Source: JAKFWF01 sp963750535
GTDB lineage: Bacteria; Pseudomonadota; Alphaproteobacteria; Rhizobiales; Hyphomicrobiaceae
Length of the DNA: 64,000 nucleotides
Direction of reading: 5' to 3'
NCBI GenBank assembly: GCA_963750535.1
Contig: CAVVRF010000013.1
Location: 1 to 64,000, forward strand
This document shows positions 1-8,842 of this stretch, one piece after another (the stretch's first letter is position 1; the number at the start of each line of letters is the position of its first letter). The notes beneath the pieces were generated by a model. That model was not told the origin of the DNA, made no database searches, and saw only the letters and a list, made by a program, of their open reading frames with translations. The position numbers and the translations under genes are program-made.

Positions 1-1
1 T

Positions 2-384
2 TCTCACGTCGTGTTCATCCCGAAGTGCAGGAGGAAGACGCTGTATGCCGGGCTGCGACCGCATCTGGGCGAAGTCTTCGCAGACTGGCCGGGCAGAAGG
101 AAAGCCGGATCGAAGGGCATCTGATGCTCGATCACGTTCACATGATGATCTCGATCCCGCCGAAATATGCGGTGTCGCAGGTCGTTGGCTTCATCAAGGG
201 AAAGAGCGCGATCCATCTGGCTCGGGTCTATGGCGAACGCAAGCGCAGATTCGTGGGTCAGCACTTCTGGGCCAGGGGGTATTTCGTGTCCACTGTAGGC
301 CGCGACGAGGCGGTGGTGCGCGAGTATATCCGCAACCAGGAAAAGGAAGACCAGCGACTGGAGCAGTTGAACCTCTGGCGCTGA
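2..384 (+). pseudogene. tnpA: IS200/IS605-family transposase TnpA, frameshifted and cut by the window edge
   Basis: This is the remnant of a Y1-type HUH transposase, which moves single-stranded IS200-like elements. The frame entering the window reads SHVVFIPKCRRKTLYAG..GEVFAD, the family N-terminus. After about position 85 the similarity continues one frame over with ESRIEGHLMLDHVHMMISI, containing the metal-binding His-x-His, and then GFIKGKSAIHLARVYG and the catalytic-tyrosine helix VREYIRNQEKED, ending NLWR. The break looks like one missing base in GCAGA-CTGGCC, and one codon of the usual IEEGHLM is also missing. The protein would not be made in full. The start codon lies before the window. 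Confidence 0.85.
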
Positions 385-463
385 GCCACCTCCCGGTGGC
401 ACAAGAACTCCGGGGCCGCGTCAGCGACCCCACCAGCCGCCTCGGGCGGCCCCAGAACTAAAG

Positions 464-482
464 CCCCCGGCTTTGCCGGGGG
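464..482. repeat. Right-end hairpin of the IS200-like element
   Basis: A perfect 8-bp stem (CCCCCGGC, loop TTT, GCCGGGGG) lies about 80 bases after the transposase stop and is followed by ATATTTAC. Subterminal hairpins of this kind are the end-recognition structures of IS200/IS605 elements, so the element probably ends at about position 490. Confidence 0.65.
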
Positions 483-492
483 ATATTTACTG

Positions 493-892
493 CAGCGGCA
501 AAAACATCTTCCGGCAAGTTTGCTCTCTCTGATTTCTCGAACCGCCGCTGGTTGCCGAAATGCGCCTCGACCCACCTCCTAGCTTCTCCCGGTTTCATAT
601 CGGTGTCCCGTCCTGTCTCCGCTCGAATCAGATTGTGGAGGATGACCCCAAAAAAACCTAGTGCGGGGGTACGCATGGTCGAGTCGTGGCATCAGCCTGG
701 AAAAATCGAGAGCAGTCTGCGGATTACATCAAGCCTGAGGCAGGGAACTTGGCAGAGGGGTTAGCGGACGTTGCGATCAGAGTTGGACTGGGTAGTAGTC
801 TCAGGCTGTCCGACTTCCGGCCCCCCCTCAAACATCAACAACCCCCGCCCCAACGCCGCATCACGCGCCTGTCCGCATCCCCCTCAACTCCC
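493..892. other. Non-coding stretch with a possible interrupted gene remnant
   Basis: No recognisable gene is seen. On the minus strand an open stretch from about 676 runs towards the IS200 right end (it includes EARRWVEAHFGNQRRFEKSE), and its tail is formed by IS sequence. It could be the front part of a host gene interrupted by the element, but I recognise no family. Confidence 0.25.
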
Positions 893-1032
893 CAGCTCCC
901 CCCACATCGACCTGCGTTCGCACTGCTTCGGGCGTGTTCCTCAGCAGGCAGGCGATCGTCATCGCGTGCCGCCGGCACCGCTGCGCTCCTCGAACGCAAC
1001 GTCGCCGACGAGGCGCTTCCTGCCGTCGACGC
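893..1032 (-). pseudogene. Decayed 3' fragment of folD
   Basis: The minus strand carries a degenerate copy of the end of folD, the intact gene at 4704-5585. Both have the identical 30-base run coding MTIACLLRNT, then a diverged version of the C-terminus QVDVGELES, and upstream the run coding RLVGDVAFEE. About 45 bases between these blocks, which hold the PVPGGVGP motif in the intact gene, are missing. No open frame links the pieces. It is a partial duplication or the last trace of a second folD. It has the same orientation as the intact gene, about 3.7 kb away. Confidence 0.75.
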
Positions 1033-1342
1033 CGAGCAGTGCCGGCGGCGACTTCGCAGCCGATCAGGTCGCGGCTGACAGGCCGGCTCGCAGCACCGTC
1101 GCTCGTCATTCATCAGTACAGCGAGGGTGCGTGCCGACCCGATGCGCACCACCTTGCCGTTAAGGAAGCCTGCCGTTTGCATGCTGTACAATTCCGTCAA
1201 GAAGGGACATTGTCTGCTGGATTGCAAGAACCTGATCACTACCTGCGACACCCCGGTCCCCAGCAGTTGCGTCTACAGCGCTCAATCCATTCCTGTTGCA
1301 TCCGTGCCTTTCAACGAAAAGGCCATTCAGAGGAGTTCAGCC
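1033..1342. other. Intergenic, no gene seen
   Basis: Between the folD fragment and the DUF1254 gene no supported coding region, hairpin or recognisable operator was found. The frame of the following gene stays open upstream to about 1127, but only the part from ATG 1343 resembles a protein. Confidence 0.3.
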
Positions 1343-2777
1343 ATGGACATCACCCGTCGCTCCGCAACCGTGGGCGGGCTCAGCCTGCTCACCGGCGCTT
1401 CGATGACGGCGATGAGCCGCGCGGAGGGAGGCTCGTTCCTCGGCATCGGACAAGGACTTGAAGACTTCTGGCTCGCCACCGACGCCTACATCTACGGCTA
1501 TCCGCTGGTGACCATGGAGATGACACGCAGGGTCATCACCAACGTCGCGGCGCCGGACGGCACGCGCGCGCCGATGGGCCAGATCATCAAGCTGCGCGAG
1601 TATCCGAACTCGTCCTTCAGGGACGTGACGGCGCCGAACGCCGACACGCTCTACACCACCGCGTTCTTCGATGTCGGCAAGGAGCCGTGGGTGCTCAGCA
1701 TCCCCGATATGAACGGCCGCTACTGCCCTGATGCCGATGCTGGACGGCTGGACCACCGTGTTCGAGGTGCCCGGCAAGCGCACCACCGGCACCAAGGCCG
1801 CAGACCTATGCGATCACCGGGCCGGGCTGGACGGGCACGCTGCCCGCCGGGGTCAAGCGAGTACAAGTCGCCGACCAGCATCGTGTGGCTGCTCGGCCGC
1901 ATCTATTGCACCGGCACGCCGGAGGACTACGCGGCGGTCCACAAGCTGCAGGACGAGTTCAAGCTCGTTCCGCTGAGCTCATACGGCAAGCCCTATACGC
2001 CGCCGCCCGGCACGGTCGATCCGTCGATCGACATGAAGACGGCGGTGCGCGAGCAGGTCAACCGCATGGATGCGGCGGCCTATTTCACGTTGCTCTGCGA
2101 GCTCATGAAGACCAATCCGCCGACGGCGGCGGATGCGCCGCACATCGCCAAGTTCGCCAGGATCGGCATCGTGCCCGGCCAGGACTTCGACGCGAGCAAG
2201 CTGAAGGCCGATTTCATCAAGCGCGTGCCAGAGGTTGCGGTCGATCGGATCATGATCCAGTTCAAGATCAACAAGGACATCAAGGACGAGAACGGCTTGG
2301 GCGTTCACGACCAAGACCGGCATCTACGGCACCGACTATCTGATGCGGGCGCTCGTCACGGCAATCGGGCTCGGCGCCAACCGTCCGCAGGACGCCGTCT
2401 ACCCGACGTCGCAGAAGGATGCGGCAGGCCACAAGTACAGCGGCGCGAACAAGTACGTGATGCGCTTCGCCAAGGGCCAGTTGCCGCCCACGCTCGGCTT
2501 CTGGTCGCTGACGATGTACGACAGCGAATATTTCTTCGTGAGCAATCCGATCAATCGCTATTCGATCAGCGCGCGGCAGAACCTGAAGCCAAATCCGGAC
2601 GGGTCGGTCGATCTCTATATCCAGAAGGATTCGCCCGGCACGGACAAGGAAGCGAACTGGCTGCCGGCGCCTGCCGGTGATTTCATCTTGATGCTGCGCA
2701 TGTATTGGCCGAGCGAGAAGAGCCCATCGATCATCAATGGGTCGTGGAAGATTCCGCCGGTGAAGAAGGTCGGCTGA
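1343..2777 (+). pseudogene. DUF1254/DUF1214 exported protein, four apparent frameshifts
   Basis: The product belongs to the DUF1254-DUF1214 family, usually about 450 residues and exported. The start at 1343 gives an RR-containing leader (MDITRRSATVGGLSLLTGAS), consistent with Tat export. The reading continues as DAYIYGYPLVTMEMTRR and NADTLYTTAFFDVGKEPWVL in frame 2. It then passes to frame 3 (LMPMLDGWTTVFEVPGK) near 1722, frame 1 (QTYAITGPGWTGTLPAG) near 1798, frame 2 (EYKSPTSIVWLLGRIY) near 1856, and frame 3 (FTTKTGIYGTDYLMRAL) near 2297. It ends in the DUF1214 part GFWSLTMYDSEYFFV..NWLPAPAGDF. Each break is cured by removing one base. The function of the family is unknown to me. As written the gene is broken. 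Confidence 0.8.
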
Positions 2778-3076
2778 TCAGCCACCGATCGGTCTGATGC
2801 CGAACGCGCGGGCCGCGCAGATCGAGCGGCTCCGCGATCTTCTCCCTGGTTGTTTGGGCCTCGGCGCGTTGCGACCGCGTTCGCGATGCTCTCCGCCGCG
2901 CGTACCTCATCAATGCTGGACCGGCTGTCGCCAACAGGCTACCGTGAGCTCAATTGACGATGCCAACTGGAAATCGCGGCTCACGTAGATTGCGCCACCT
3001 GATTGATCCAAGGCAGGATTTCTCGTTACCGTTTCACGTCGCGGCCTGAGCCACCCTCTACCAAGAGAGTTGATTA

Positions 3077-3850
3077 GTGCAGCCGACCCCCGTGGACCAA
3101 GACGTAGCCAGGCTTGGCGAAGGCATGCTGCAGTTCGTGTGCGGCATCGACAAGCTCGACACGCCCGACGACGTGTTGGACGCGCTGCACGGGATAACCT
3201 CCAAAGCCTGCAAGATAAACGTAATGGGCGCCGGCCTGTTTCCAGTGCGATCGCAAGATCTGAGCAGTATCGAGAAAGGCAAGACTGTCTTCATTCACAA
3301 AAGCGTCCCCGAGGGATGGTGGGAGGAGTGGCTGGAGTTGAGCCGCAGTCATCCGGCCCCCGGGCTCATGCTTGCGCGGTTGTCCCTGGCGCCCTTCACG
3401 AAATCGGAGCTGATGCAGCGGCTTGAGCCGCTGGGCATCGATCGATGGCCAATCGAGCTGGCAATGAAGTACGGCATACGCGATTCGCTGACCTGCCCGG
3501 TCGGCGGGCGCTGGGTGGTCATGTTCTGGTCGCCGCATTCTCTATCCCAGCGGTTCTCCGAGGAGTTACGCGCGATCCTCTTCATGGGAGCAACATTCGC
3601 GGCCATTCGCCTGCAGAAGCTTGTCGGTTCGCAGCCGGGCCGGATCGGCAAGAGCGCCGCGCTCACGCCCCGCGAGCTTGCGGTGCTGCGGCTCATGTCG
3701 CTTGGCCACCAGGTCAGGGAAACCGCCCAGCTGCTGGAGCTCGGCGAGGAGACGGTTCGCAGCCACCTCAAGAAAGCCCAGGTCAAGCTTGGCGTTCAGA
3801 ACCGCAGCCATGCGGTGGCGCAGGCAATCAGGCTCCATCTGATCCCCTGA
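3077..3850 (+). CDS. LuxR-type transcriptional regulator (autoinducer-domain solo)
   Basis: The 257-residue protein has an N-terminal sensor domain of the autoinducer-binding type (about residues 20-170, with GWWEEWLELS and LAPFTKSEL) and a C-terminal GerE/LuxR helix-turn-helix from LTPRELAVLRLMSLGHQVRE to VRSHLKKAQVKLGVQNRSHA. It should bind DNA as a ligand-controlled dimer. No luxI-type synthase lies nearby, so it is a solo regulator. The Asp-Pro of acyl-homoserine-lactone receptors is not evident after GWWEEW (HPAPG instead), so the ligand may differ. The start is the GTG at 3077, after an AGAGAG stretch. The gene stands alone between non-coding stretches. Confidence 0.82.
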   Translation: MQPTPVDQDVARLGEGMLQFVCGIDKLDTPDDVLDALHGITSKACKINVMGAGLFPVRSQDLSSIEKGKTVFIHKSVPEGWWEEWLELSRSHPAPGLMLARLSLAPFTKSELMQRLEPLGIDRWPIELAMKYGIRDSLTCPVGGRWVVMFWSPHSLSQRFSEELRAILFMGATFAAIRLQKLVGSQPGRIGKSAALTPRELAVLRLMSLGHQVRETAQLLELGEETVRSHLKKAQVKLGVQNRSHAVAQAIRLHLIP

Positions 3851-4119
3851 TCGGCGGCAAGGTCTCCCCCAAATCGGGGACGAGCCTGCTCGATGTGTCT
3901 GCTACCAATTGGTCGCGTCTTCGCGCGCTTGTCGCGCGACGTCGCTCGCTAGGCCGATCTGAACTTGGGGGGCTGCAAAGTCCAGAGTCGATCAGCCCAG
4001 CCCAGCTCGGACCGGGCGCTATGTCTATCGACGCGCGTTGTCGATCCCGGCACAGTGCCCGGTCCGGACGATGCAAAGTCTGGAGTTGCTTGGCCTGGCA
4101 TCGGCGCTCCTGGCCCCGG

Positions 4120-4133
4120 TTGATCCAGGTCAA
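4120..4133 (+). promoter_or_regulatory. FixK/FnrL-like box
   Basis: TTGATCCAGGTCAA fits TTGA-N6-TCAA with one departure from TTGAT-N4-ATCAA, the operator of CRP/FNR-family oxygen regulators in alphaproteobacteria. It lies about 80 bases upstream of the PPOX-family gene. The remaining 3851-4213 stretch contains no gene that I can support. Confidence 0.5.
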
Positions 4134-4213
4134 TGTCGATGCTCGCCCGCGAATGGAACATTCGAACAATCCTGCGCTGACGCGGGAGCGACGGCATTGG
4201 CGGTCAAAACCTC

Positions 4214-4660
4214 GTGCCTCAATTCGCAAGCCAGATCCTGGACCTGCTCGCGAGCCATGATTGCATGGCCCTCGCCACGGTCCGCGCGGACGGCTTTCCG
4301 CAGACCACCACCGTCGGCTATGTGAACGAAGGGATGGCGATCTATTTCGGCTGCGGCACCAATTCGCAAAAGGCGCGCAATATCGAAGGCGACAATCGCG
4401 TATCGCTGGCGATCAATCACGAGTTCGACGACTGGAACAAGATTCAAGGCCTTTCAATGGGCGGCGTCGCGGAGCGTCTGACCGACGTCGAGGACATCGG
4501 CAGGGTCGTCGAGCTGTTTACGGCAAAGTTTCCGCAGGTGGCGGGCTTCAAGCAGGAAGACCTGCTGGGAACGATCTTCTTCAAGGTTACGCCAACGGCG
4601 ATCTCCGTCATCGATTACACCAAGGGCTTCGGGCACAGCGACCTCATCGTCGTCGAATGA
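4214..4660 (+). CDS. Pyridoxamine 5'-phosphate oxidase-family (PPOX) protein
   Basis: This 148-residue protein has the flavin-binding split-barrel pattern: MALATVRADGFPQTTTVGYV, then IYFGCGTNSQKARNIEGD, then VSLAINHEFDDWNKIQGLSM. Members bind FMN, F420 or haem and act as small cytoplasmic redox or haem-handling enzymes. The substrate cannot be read from sequence. The GTG at 4214 is chosen because the alignment begins with ILDLLASHDCMALAT. A FixK/FnrL-like box lies upstream, suggesting induction at low oxygen, as is known for several PPOX-fold genes in Rhizobiales. Confidence 0.8.
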   Translation: MPQFASQILDLLASHDCMALATVRADGFPQTTTVGYVNEGMAIYFGCGTNSQKARNIEGDNRVSLAINHEFDDWNKIQGLSMGGVAERLTDVEDIGRVVELFTAKFPQVAGFKQEDLLGTIFFKVTPTAISVIDYTKGFGHSDLIVVE

Positions 4661-4703
4661 TGCCGCAATCGCTACCCGCTACCGGTCGAGACCGTCTTCG
4701 ATC

Positions 4704-5585
4704 TTAGCTTTCCAGCTCCCCCACATCGACCTGGATCCGCGCCGCTTCCAGCGTGTTCCTCAGCAGGCAGGCGATCGTCATCGGGCCGACGCCGCCGGGG
4801 ACCGGGGTGATGGCGGCGGCGACAGCGGCTGCCTCCTCGAACGCGACGTCGCCGACGAGGCGGCTCGTGCCGTCGGCGCCGGTTACGCGGTTGATGCCGA
4901 CGTCGATCACGATCGCGCCGGGCTTGATCCAGTCGCCGCGCACGAATCCGGGTCGGCCGACCGCCGCCATGACGAGGTCGGCGCGGCGGACATGCGCCGG
5001 CAGGTCGCGCGTCCTCGAATGCGCGATCGTCACCGTGCAGCCCTGCGCCAGCAGCAGCTGGGCGAGCGGCTTGCCGACGATGTTCGAGCGGCCGATCACG
5101 ATCGCGTCGAGGCCATCGAGGCTCGGTTGCACGGTCTTCGCCAGGATGATGCAGCCGGCCGGGGTGCAGGGAACGAGCGAGCGGGCGCCGGTCGACAGAC
5201 GGCCGACGTTGACCGGATGAAACCCGTCGACGTCCTTGGCCGGGTCGATCGCCTCGATCACCCGGTCGGTCTCGATGTGCCGCGGCAGCGGCAGCTGCAC
5301 CAGGATGCCGTGGATGTCGCCGTCGCGGTTGAGGTCGCCGATCAGCTCCAGCAGGTCGAGCTCGGAGGTGGCCGCCGGCAGCTTGTACTCGAGCGAGCGC
5401 ATGCCGGCCTCGATGGTCTGGCGGCCCTTGTTGCGCACGTAGACCTGGCTGGCCGGATCATCGCCGACGATGACCACGGCAAGGCCGGGCACGACGCCGT
5501 GGGTGCGCTTGAACGCCGCCACCTCGGCGGCCACGTCGCCGCGAACCTTGGCGGCGATCGCCTTGCCGTCGATCAGTCGTGCCAT
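4704..5585 (-). CDS. folD: Bifunctional methylenetetrahydrofolate dehydrogenase/cyclohydrolase FolD
   Basis: FolD interconverts 5,10-methylene-, 5,10-methenyl- and 10-formyl-tetrahydrofolate in the cytoplasm and supplies one-carbon units. The 293-residue protein shows the family landmarks: MARLIDGKAIAAK at the start, YVRNKGRQTIEAGM with the catalytic lysine region, GILVQLPLP, VDGFHPVNVG, the Rossmann motif VIGRSNIVGKPLAQLL and the C-terminal PGGVGPMTIACLL. ATG 5585 has GAGGGA about 8 bases upstream. A further in-frame ATG 31 codons upstream gives sequence unlike FolD. The gene is followed on the same strand upstream by DUF167 and YggT, possibly co-transcribed. A decayed copy of its 3' end lies at 893-1032. 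Confidence 0.96.
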   Translation of the reverse strand: MARLIDGKAIAAKVRGDVAAEVAAFKRTHGVVPGLAVVIVGDDPASQVYVRNKGRQTIEAGMRSLEYKLPAATSELDLLELIGDLNRDGDIHGILVQLPLPRHIETDRVIEAIDPAKDVDGFHPVNVGRLSTGARSLVPCTPAGCIILAKTVQPSLDGLDAIVIGRSNIVGKPLAQLLLAQGCTVTIAHSRTRDLPAHVRRADLVMAAVGRPGFVRGDWIKPGAIVIDVGINRVTGADGTSRLVGDVAFEEAAAVAAAITPVPGGVGPMTIACLLRNTLEAARIQVDVGELES

Positions 5586-5628
5586 CTGTCCGTCCCTCTT
5601 CGAGCTTCCGGCATCACGAGCTGCCGCT

Positions 5629-5964
5629 TCACGCTTCCGGCTCGATCGCGGCGAGCTTTTCAGCCAGCGCGGCGGCAAGCTGCACCGGGTCGCCGGCTAC
5701 GTCGAGCACCTTTACCCGTGATTTGCCGCCGGTCGACAATTTGACGCTGCCTTTCGCCACGCCGAGCCAGCCGGCGACCAGCTTCTCGAGGGCAGCGTTG
5801 GCGGCGCCATCCTCCGGCACGGCGCGGACGCGGGCCTTGAACGCCGGGCCGTCGGCGGTCTGCTCGATCCCCTCCACCGCCTCGCGCGACGACCGCGGCG
5901 TCAGCCGGAACCGGACGGCGACGCCGTTCCTGGTGATCCGCCAGGGCTGGTCGCCCGCGCTCAC
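5629..5964 (-). CDS. DUF167 (YggU-like) family protein
   Basis: This 111-residue protein matches the DUF167/YggU family, small cytoplasmic proteins of unknown role that commonly follow yggT. Visible landmarks are VAVRFRLTPRSSREAVEG, KARVRAVPEDGAANAALE and VKLSTGGKSRVKVLDVAG. The start is the GTG at 5964, which overlaps the stop of the YggT gene (GTGA), so translation is probably coupled. folD follows 43 bases downstream on the same strand. Confidence 0.88.
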   Translation of the reverse strand: MSAGDQPWRITRNGVAVRFRLTPRSSREAVEGIEQTADGPAFKARVRAVPEDGAANAALEKLVAGWLGVAKGSVKLSTGGKSRVKVLDVAGDPVQLAAALAEKLAAIEPEA

Positions 5965-6251
5965 ATGAATAACTTGGCGAAATTGGTGAGCACGACCGAT
6001 TGCACGAAATAGCACGCCAGCAGCAGCACGATCGGCGACAGGTCAAGCCCGCCCATGTCGGGAAGCATGCGGCGGATGGGCTTCAGCAGCGGTTCCGTGA
6101 CGGCGGTCACCGCCTGCCACAGCGAGCGTACGAACGGATTGTACGGATTGATGACATTGAAACCGATCAGCCAGCTCATGATCACCGCGGCGATCACCAC
6201 GTAGGTGTAGAGCGAGATGAGGTAGCTGATAAAATTCAGGAGTTCGATCAT
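5961..6251 (-). CDS. YggT family membrane protein
   Basis: The 96-residue protein consists of two hydrophobic segments (about residues 7-30 and 73-92) around a polar loop with YNPFVRSLWQAVTAVTEPLL and PIRRMLPDMGGLDLSPI, the YggT signature. YggT proteins are inner-membrane proteins linked in some bacteria to osmotic tolerance or cell division. The exact role here is not evident. Start ATG 6251 is preceded by a purine-rich stretch (GGAAAGACAG). It heads a YggT-DUF167-folD run. Confidence 0.9.
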   Translation of the reverse strand: MIELLNFISYLISLYTYVVIAAVIMSWLIGFNVINPYNPFVRSLWQAVTAVTEPLLKPIRRMLPDMGGLDLSPIVLLLACYFVQSVVLTNFAKLFM

Positions 6252-6461
6252 CGGCTGTCTTTCCGGCGCGGGGCTGGGGCAGGCTTGCGGGTGCGAGGAA
6301 TAGACGGCGAGCGGCCCAGGGTGCAAGTTCGAAACACTCTGCCGCTCGCGCATCGCCGGCGGCGGGAGGCGGCGGAGGCGGCTCTTTCGCCTTCGCGGCG
6401 GTGCTGCGATGCCGCCGGGCGCAGGGCTCAGGCGTTTCGATCGGGATATCAGGAGTTGGTC

Positions 6462-7349
6462 ATGGACGCGGCCGATCTGCGGGTTTTCGATGCCGTCGCC
6501 AGAACCGGCAGCATGAGCCGGGCGGCGCAGGCGCTCAACACCGTGCAATCGAACGTGACGGCGCGGATCAGGGCGCTCGAGACCGAGGTCGGCGCCACAT
6601 TGTTCGAGCGGACCAGCCGCGGCGTGACGTTGACCGCCGCCGGCCACCGGCTGCTACCGTTCGCGGCGCGGGTCGCGCTTGTGCTCGACGATGCGCGCCG
6701 CGCGGTGGCCGACGATGGCACGCCGACCGGTACGCTCGTCATCGGGTCGCTGGAGACGACCGCGGCGCTCAGGCTGTCGCCGGTGCTCGCGGCGTTCGCG
6801 GCGACCTATCCGGCGGTCGACCTGTCGTTGCGCACCGGCACGTCCTGCGAGCTCATCGAGCAGGTGCTGGCCCGCAAGGTCGACGGCGCGTTCGTTTGCG
6901 GTCCGGTCAACCACCCCGATCTCAAGGCGGAAACGTTCGTCCGCGAGGAGCTCGCGATCCTGACCGCGCCCGGGGTTGTCGCGTGGGATGATGTTGCCGG
7001 AAAGCCCGACCTCAAGCTGCTGGTGTTGCGTGCCGGCTGCACCTACCGGTTGCATCTCGAATCGCTGCTCGCTCGCCGCGGTATCGTCGGATTCCGGCAC
7101 CAGGAGTTCGGCACGCTCGAGGCGATCATCAGCTGCGTCGGCGCCGGCATCGGCATCACGCTGCTGCCGCGCGCCCTGGTCGGCCGGGTGTGGCAGCGCG
7201 GGCGCGTCCGCGTGCATCCGCTGCCGAACGGCGAAGGCGTGGTCGATACCGTGTTCATCCAGCATCGCGGCGCGTTCGTGCCGAGCGCGCTCGGCGCGTT
7301 CCTCGAGCTCGCCCGGCCGAAGATGGCGCACATCGCGGCTGCCGAGTAG
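6462..7349 (+). CDS. LysR-family transcriptional regulator
   Basis: The protein has 295 residues. The N-terminal winged helix-turn-helix (DLRVFDAVARTGSMSRAAQA, TARIRALETEVGATLFER) is followed by a periplasmic-binding-like effector domain from about residue 90 (GTLVIGSLETTAALRLSPVL). ATG 6462 has AGGAG eight bases upstream. The next gene on the same strand, past a repeat pair, is a YbfB/YjiJ-type major facilitator. LysR regulators often control an adjacent transporter, so that is a reasonable but unproven target. The effector is unknown. Confidence 0.9.
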   Translation: MDAADLRVFDAVARTGSMSRAAQALNTVQSNVTARIRALETEVGATLFERTSRGVTLTAAGHRLLPFAARVALVLDDARRAVADDGTPTGTLVIGSLETTAALRLSPVLAAFAATYPAVDLSLRTGTSCELIEQVLARKVDGAFVCGPVNHPDLKAETFVREELAILTAPGVVAWDDVAGKPDLKLLVLRAGCTYRLHLESLLARRGIVGFRHQEFGTLEAIISCVGAGIGITLLPRALVGRVWQRGRVRVHPLPNGEGVVDTVFIQHRGAFVPSALGAFLELARPKMAHIAAAE

Positions 7350-7416
7350 CGCCGCCATCTCGGCGAGCGATGGCGGCGATCAGATCAAATCGCTACCCGC
7401 GCGCCGGGTGCCCGCA

Positions 7417-7490
7417 CTAGTGTCCCGATCGCGAAGTTCGCTTCATTCGCATGGCTATCGGACGAACTTCGCGATCGATAAGGACACTAG
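7417..7490. repeat. Palindromic repeat, type A (CTAGTGTCC ends), locus 1
   Basis: The 74-bp element starts CTAGTGTCC and ends GGACACTAG. Inside are 15-bp perfect arms, CGATCGCGAAGTTCG and CGAACTTCGCGATCG, around a loop of about 20 bases. A relative lies at 57056-57131. It fills the LysR-MFS gap together with the type B element 13 bases away. Confidence 0.85.
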
Positions 7491-7503
7491 CAAATCCAAG
7501 CTT

Positions 7504-7581
7504 CTAGTGTGGCTTATGATTTCAAAGTCCGCACTGGAGTATGCCGCAAGTATGAAGCGGACTTCGAAATCGCCACACTAG
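7504..7581. repeat. Palindromic repeat, type B (CTAGTGTG ends), locus 1
   Basis: The 78-bp element starts CTAGTGTGG and ends CCACACTAG. The inner arms are ATTTCAAAGTCCGC and GCGGACTTCGAAAT, nearly complementary. The same type occurs at 56965-57042. The arm sequence is a variant of the type A arm (GAAGTTCG core), so the two types are related. Confidence 0.85.
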
Positions 7582-7635
7582 CCTTGCATTCGAGCGTGCG
7601 GGGGCGGCTTCCCGCACCGAACGAGCGGGTCAGGC

Positions 7636-8811
7636 ATGGAATTCCGGCGGTCATTGGCGCTTGCCATCGGCGGGCTGGCGGCGCTGGCGGCGGCGATCGG
7701 CATCGGGCGGTTCGTCTATACGCCGATCCTGCCGGCAATGCTGGAGGCACTTGGCTGGAGCAAGGCCGATGCCGGGCTCGTCGCATCGGCCAATTTCCTC
7801 GGCTATTTCCTCGGCGCGGTGGCGGCGGGCCGGTCGGTGATCGCCCGGCGTCCCCGGCAGTGGCTGCTGTCGGGACTGGCGGCGAGCGCGATCACGACGG
7901 CCGGCATGGCGCTCGATGCCGGGCTCGCCTGGTTCGTCGTCCTGAGGTTTGCCGGCGGTGCGGCGAGCGCCCTAGTCATCGTGTGCGCCTCGACGCTGGT
8001 GCTGGAGCGGCTGGCGGCGAGCGGTCACGGCGCGCTTGCCGCGATCCACTTCGCCGGCGTCGGCGGCGGGATCATGATCTCGGCGGCGGCGGTGTCGGCG
8101 ATCACGGCAGCTGGCGGCGACTGGCGCCTGATGTGGGCCGGGGCCGCCGTGATCGCCTTCCTCGGTGTCGCGCTCGCCACATTGTTGATCCCGGCGGCCG
8201 CGCCGACCGTCGTCGCCGCCGCCCGCGCACCCTCGGCCGGGTTGGGCCGGCTGGCGCCGATCATCGTCGCCTACGGGCTCGTCGGCCTCGGCTACGTGAT
8301 CACCTCGACGTTCCTCGTCACGATCGTGCGGTCGACGCCGGCGATCCGCGCGCTCGAGCCGTGGATCTGGATGCTGTTCGGACTGGCGGCGGTGCCGTCG
8401 GTCGCGCTGTGGAGCCGGCTCGGCAGCAGGATCGGCCTGGCGCGAGCGTTCTCGGTCGCGGCGCTGGTCGAAGCGCTCGGCGTCGCCGCCAGCGTCGAGT
8501 GGGTCTCGATCACCGGCGTGTGCATGTCGGCGATCCTGCTCGGCGGCACCTTCATGGGCCTGACGGCGCTCGGCCTGATGGTCGCGCGCGAGGCGTCGGG
8601 CGACCAGGCGCAGCAGGCGATCGGGCGAATGACCGCGAGCTTCAGCATCGGGCAGATGGCGGGGCCGCTGCTCGCTGGCCACCTCTACGAGCAGCTCGGC
8701 AGCTTCCGGGCGGCGTCGCTGGTGGCTGCCGCCGGGCTCGTCATCGCGGCGTTCCTCGCCCGTTGGATGGCCGGCAGCGGCCACGCCGCGCCGCGGCCGC
8801 TCCACCCGTAG
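7636..8811 (+). CDS. YbfB/YjiJ-type major facilitator superfamily transporter
   Basis: The 391-residue protein has twelve hydrophobic segments in two sets of six. It opens with ALAIGGLAALAAAIGIGRFVY followed by TPILPAMLEALGWSKADAGL and SANFLGYFLGAVAAG, which is the pattern of the YbfB/YjiJ branch of MFS permeases. These inner-membrane carriers are mostly uncharacterised, so the substrate cannot be named. The second half keeps GLTALGLMVAREASG and MTASFSIGQMAGPLLAG. The gene is downstream of a LysR regulator, separated by two palindromic repeats, and converges with the EamA gene 31 bases further on. Confidence 0.88.
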   Translation: MEFRRSLALAIGGLAALAAAIGIGRFVYTPILPAMLEALGWSKADAGLVASANFLGYFLGAVAAGRSVIARRPRQWLLSGLAASAITTAGMALDAGLAWFVVLRFAGGAASALVIVCASTLVLERLAASGHGALAAIHFAGVGGGIMISAAAVSAITAAGGDWRLMWAGAAVIAFLGVALATLLIPAAAPTVVAAARAPSAGLGRLAPIIVAYGLVGLGYVITSTFLVTIVRSTPAIRALEPWIWMLFGLAAVPSVALWSRLGSRIGLARAFSVAALVEALGVAASVEWVSITGVCMSAILLGGTFMGLTALGLMVAREASGDQAQQAIGRMTASFSIGQMAGPLLAGHLYEQLGSFRAASLVAAAGLVIAAFLARWMAGSGHAAPRPLHP

Positions 8812-8842
8812 CGGCCGATCGGCGGCTCCCGGAGCTCCGGTG

